Assembly: GCA_023336765.1 (NCBI GenBank)
Contig: JAMBLL010000227.1
Coordinates: forward strand, 1 to 7,106
From: Actinomycetes bacterium
GTDB taxonomy: Bacteria > Actinomycetota > Acidimicrobiia > Spongiisociales > UBA5794
DNA: 7,106 nucleotides
Reading direction: 5' to 3'
Below the pieces are notes generated by a model. That model saw only the letters and a program-made list of their open reading frames with translations, searched no databases and was not told where the DNA came from. This document shows, piece after piece, positions 5,198-7,106 of this stretch; position 1 is the first letter of the stretch, and every line of letters begins with the position of its first letter. A program made the translations under genes and the position numbers.

Positions 5198-6766
5198 CTA
5201 CTCCGATGCGTCGTTGGCTCCGGCATCGTGTGCCGGGATACCTGTTGCGGCAGCTTCCTCGTCGAGGATGACACCCCGGCCACCACAATGCTCACACGTG
5301 TTGGAGAACGACTCGAGCAGTCCAGCAGACACGTTCTTACGGGTCATCTCGACGAGTCCAAGATGTGACACGTCGAAGACCTGGGTGCGAGTCTTGTCCT
5401 TGGCGAGATGCTCACGGAGCCTTCGGAGAACAGCGGCCTGGTTCTTCGTGTCCTCCATGTCGATGAAGTCGATCACGATGATCCCTCCGATATCACGCAG
5501 CCTGAGTTGGCGCGCGATCTCCTCAGCAGATTCGAGGTTGTTCTGCAACACGGTTTCTTCGAGATTCGTGCTCCCGACGAACTTCCCCGTGTTCACGTCG
5601 ATCACTGTCAGAGCTTCAGTGCGGTCGATGACGAGATGACCGCCAGAAGGGAGCCAGACACGGCGGTCAAGCGCCTTGCGGAGCTGATCCTCTACGTGAT
5701 AGCGCTCGAATATGCCGAGTTCGTCCGTGTAAAGGTTGACCTTCTCGACGAGGTCGGTCTCGGTACCTGAGAGGTAGCCAAGGACCTTCTTGAGGGTCTT
5801 TGCGTCGTCGATGAGCAGTCTGCGGAAGTCCCTTGTGAAGTGCTCTCTGATGACACGAAGCACAAGAGGCGGCTCCTCGTACACAACGGATGGGACTCGC
5901 GCGGTCTCCCGGGTCTCACAGATCTGTTCCCAGATCTGCTTCAACCTCGTGATGTCACCTTCGATGTCTTCACGGGTTGCACCCTCAGCAGCAGTGCGCA
6001 CGATAATGCCGGTTCCCTTCGGCCTGAGTTCGCCTACGACCTCGCGCAATCTGCGACGCTCGTCATCAGGGAGCCTGCGAGAGATGCCGCGGACATCTTC
6101 GTCGGGAGCAAGCACAAGATACCGGCCGGCAAGGGAGATCTTTCCGGTGAGGCGAGCGCCCTTGTGCCCCATGGCGTCCTTGACGACCTGGACGAGAACT
6201 GAGTCGCCCGTCTTGAGGGCGTTCTCGATCCGCTTCGCGTTTCCGTTGATCTTGTACTCGGAGTAGTTGATATCACCCGCATAGAGGACACCGTTCTTCC
6301 CCTCTCCGAAGTCGATGAACGCAGCTTCCATACCGGGAAGGACATTGCGAACCTTTCCAACGTACACATTGCCCACAAGGGACTTGCGATCCGAGTGAGC
6401 CACGTAATGCTCCACCAGAACGGGGCCCTCCAGGACGACGATCTGGGTCTGGTTCGGACTCGTCCTGACAAGCATCTGCTTGCGCGCTGTCTCTGGCGGT
6501 TCGATGATCTCGACCGGTGGGCGTCTGCGCTGGGTCGACGACCCGTGCCTCTTTTGGGACGCGCCCTGCTTGGGCTTACGGGAGCGTGGTGGTTTCTTCT
6601 TCGTGGCGGTTGCGGTACCGCCGCGCCGTTCAGACTTCGGTTCTGACGCGGGGGTAGAGGGTTTGCGAATGGTCACCTGGTGTCCGTTCACCGTGCGCAC
6701 TTCGCGCTCTTCTCCTGCGTCGCTCGTGCGAATGACTTGGGGTGTCTTCTTCTTGAAGAGGCCCAT
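5198..6766 (-). CDS. rne: RNase E/G family endoribonuclease
   Basis: A 522-residue single-strand-specific endoribonuclease of the RNase E/G family, which acts in mRNA decay and in rRNA and tRNA processing. Residues 1-95 are a basic, low-complexity arm (KKKPPRSRKPK at 57-67, RRRPP at 80-84). An S1 RNA-binding domain begins near GNVYVGKVRNVLPGMEAAFI (132-151). IIVRT (254-258) is the 5'-phosphate sensor, with R257 and T258 matching E. coli R169/T170. The catalytic Mg-binding aspartates are D390 (VIDVNTGKFVG) and D433 (VIDFIDM). C491 and C494 (CEHCGGRG) are the zinc-link cysteines. The protein ends only about 28 residues later, so it lacks the E. coli small domain and the degradosome scaffold tail. 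AAGGAG at 6779-6774, spaced 7 nt from the ATG, fixes the start. A long structured leader precedes it, as expected for autoregulated RNase E genes. The symbol could equally be rng. Confidence 0.96.
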   Translation of the reverse strand: MGLFKKKTPQVIRTSDAGEEREVRTVNGHQVTIRKPSTPASEPKSERRGGTATATKKKPPRSRKPKQGASQKRHGSSTQRRRPPVEIIEPPETARKQMLVRTSPNQTQIVVLEGPVLVEHYVAHSDRKSLVGNVYVGKVRNVLPGMEAAFIDFGEGKNGVLYAGDINYSEYKINGNAKRIENALKTGDSVLVQVVKDAMGHKGARLTGKISLAGRYLVLAPDEDVRGISRRLPDDERRRLREVVGELRPKGTGIIVRTAAEGATREDIEGDITRLKQIWEQICETRETARVPSVVYEEPPLVLRVIREHFTRDFRRLLIDDAKTLKKVLGYLSGTETDLVEKVNLYTDELGIFERYHVEDQLRKALDRRVWLPSGGHLVIDRTEALTVIDVNTGKFVGSTNLEETVLQNNLESAEEIARQLRLRDIGGIIVIDFIDMEDTKNQAAVLRRLREHLAKDKTRTQVFDVSHLGLVEMTRKNVSAGLLESFSNTCEHCGGRGVILDEEAAATGIPAHDAGANDASE

Positions 6767-6773
6767 GGATCAA

Positions 6774-6801
6774 CTCCTTCGAACAGCCGCTAAGGCCGTT
6801 C
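6774..6801 (-). promoter_or_regulatory. rne ribosome binding site with abutting hairpin
   Basis: AAGGAG at 6779-6774 is spaced 7 nt from the rne ATG. One nucleotide upstream lies a continuous 8-bp hairpin (6781-6801): GAACGGCC pairs with GGCTGTTC, with one G-U pair and the 5-nt loop TTAGC. Placed directly against the Shine-Dalgarno, it could stack on or limit ribosome loading, or offer an RNase E site. Confidence 0.6.
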
Positions 6802-6897
6802 ATTGTTCCATCCGAACCGCGAAACCAGAGTGCGCGGTGGCACAGAGGCGCATCCCATGTTGGGTGGTCTGCTAAGGCTTGGGGGGTGGCGTCAGCC

Positions 6898-6927
6898 CAT
6901 CCATTGACATGTGATGTCTCATGGATG
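6898..6927 (-). promoter_or_regulatory. Central hairpin of the rne leader
   Basis: An outer 7-bp stem (CATCCAT with ATGGATG, 6898-6904 and 6921-6927) and an inner 5-bp stem (GACAT with ATGTC, 6906-6910 and 6914-6918) are separated by a small asymmetric internal loop (1 nt against 2) and capped by a 3-nt loop. With twelve pairs it is the longest hairpin in the leader and a good candidate for a cis-regulatory element. Confidence 0.55.
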
Positions 6928-7037
6928 TGTCGCGAGGCAAAAAGGTGCGCGAGCACCAGTGCTTCGAGCGATCGAACGTAGGCCATACCCGTCCCGGGTC
7001 GGAAAACTGAATGCCGCGGTTGCGGCGTGATGAAGGG

Positions 7038-7046
7038 ATGGTAACA
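7038..7046 (-). promoter_or_regulatory. Candidate extended -10 promoter for rne
   Basis: The coding strand reads TGTTACCAT: TACCAT with TG at extended -10 spacing. No convincing -35 hexamer is present (ATACTC at the 17-nt position). Its form, GTG-N-TAC-NNT, matches the rplU candidate at 5021-5029. A heptamer array lies 24 nt upstream in both the sequence and transcriptional sense. Confidence 0.4.
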
Positions 7047-7069
7047 CGAGTGCGCGATAAGAGTATGAA

Positions 7070-7106
7070 CGACTTCCGATTCCCGATGACCGATGACCGA
7101 TGACCG
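7070..7106 (+). repeat. Heptamer tandem repeat at the right window edge
   Basis: On the plus strand five 7-mers read CGACTTC, CGATTCC, CGATGAC, CGATGAC and CGATGAC, followed by CG at the last base. There are three perfect copies with two degenerate copies on the rne side, so the array may continue past the window. Read in another register the unit is ACCGATG, which differs at only two positions from the GCTGATG unit before obg. Confidence 0.88.

Larger units (their letters stand above)
6767..7037 (-). promoter_or_regulatory. Long structured 5' leader of rne
   Basis: About 265 nt without a supportable gene lie between the candidate promoter and the rne start. Besides the two strong hairpins listed separately, a short stem ACCCG/CGGGT with a 3-nt loop is at 6987-6999. 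E. coli rne has a 361-nt leader through which RNase E controls its own mRNA, so a structured leader here suggests similar autoregulation. That is inference, because no sequence similarity to the E. coli leader was seen. An open frame from an ATG at 6986 runs through the leader into rne out of frame; I do not call it a gene. Confidence 0.5.

Noticed and set aside
4945..5295. Minus-strand open frame of 116 codons across the rne-rplU spacer
   Set aside because: It starts inside the rne 3' end, runs through the heptamer array and leader hairpins, and has no protein-like composition or initiation site.
6630..6986. Minus-strand open frame of 118 codons starting in the rne leader
   Set aside because: It overlaps the first 137 nt of rne out of frame, has no Shine-Dalgarno, and its translation matches no family I recognise and becomes arginine-rich shadow sequence inside rne.
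7070..7106. Possible CRISPR array or replication iterons in the heptamer repeats
   Set aside because: The units are contiguous 7-mers without spacers, and there are no cas, dnaA or rep genes nearby.

Overview
The window is a compact, one-directional stretch of bacterial housekeeping genes. All seven genes lie on the minus strand, so transcription runs from the right end to the left. From right to left they are: an RNase E/G family endoribonuclease (rne), ribosomal proteins L21 (rplU) and L27 (rpmA), the ribosome-assembly GTPase Obg (obg), glutamate 5-kinase (proB), a MoxR-family AAA+ ATPase, and a CoxE-like von Willebrand factor A (VWA) protein that runs off the left edge. Base composition is fairly GC-rich by eye. 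The order rne-rplU-rpmA-obg-proB, the RNase E that stops soon after its zinc-link cysteines, and an Obg ending in an OCT domain all fit the Actinomycetota, perhaps an Acidimicrobiia-like lineage. That placement is inference from gene order and protein features, not a database result.

Layout: 7106-7038 holds a heptamer repeat array and a candidate extended -10 promoter. A long, hairpin-rich leader (about 265 nt) follows and leads into rne (6766-5198). The rne-rplU spacer (5197-4940) has two heptamer arrays in opposite orientation, a weak terminator-like hairpin between them, a candidate rplU promoter and two leader hairpins. rplU and rpmA are 2 nt apart. rpmA and obg are separated by 50 nt, mostly a third set of heptamers. 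obg and proB overlap by 4 nt (ATGA). proB and moxR are 22 nt apart, and moxR and the VWA gene 7 nt apart, so everything from rplU leftwards looks like one operon.

Functionally the right part is translation and RNA turnover: an RNase that matures and degrades RNA, two 50S proteins near the peptidyl-transferase and tRNA sites, and a GTPase that checks 50S assembly. proB, the first enzyme of proline synthesis, commonly travels with obg. The MoxR-VWA pair at the operon's end is the least expected part. Such pairs are chaperone-like modules that insert metals or remodel enzyme complexes, and no client gene is visible here.

The most striking non-coding signal is a family of 7-bp tandem repeats that fits the loose consensus RCNGATR. 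Arrays of it occupy all three non-coding gaps of 50 nt or more in the window. No CRISPR array, tRNA, rRNA, insertion sequence or prophage gene was seen.
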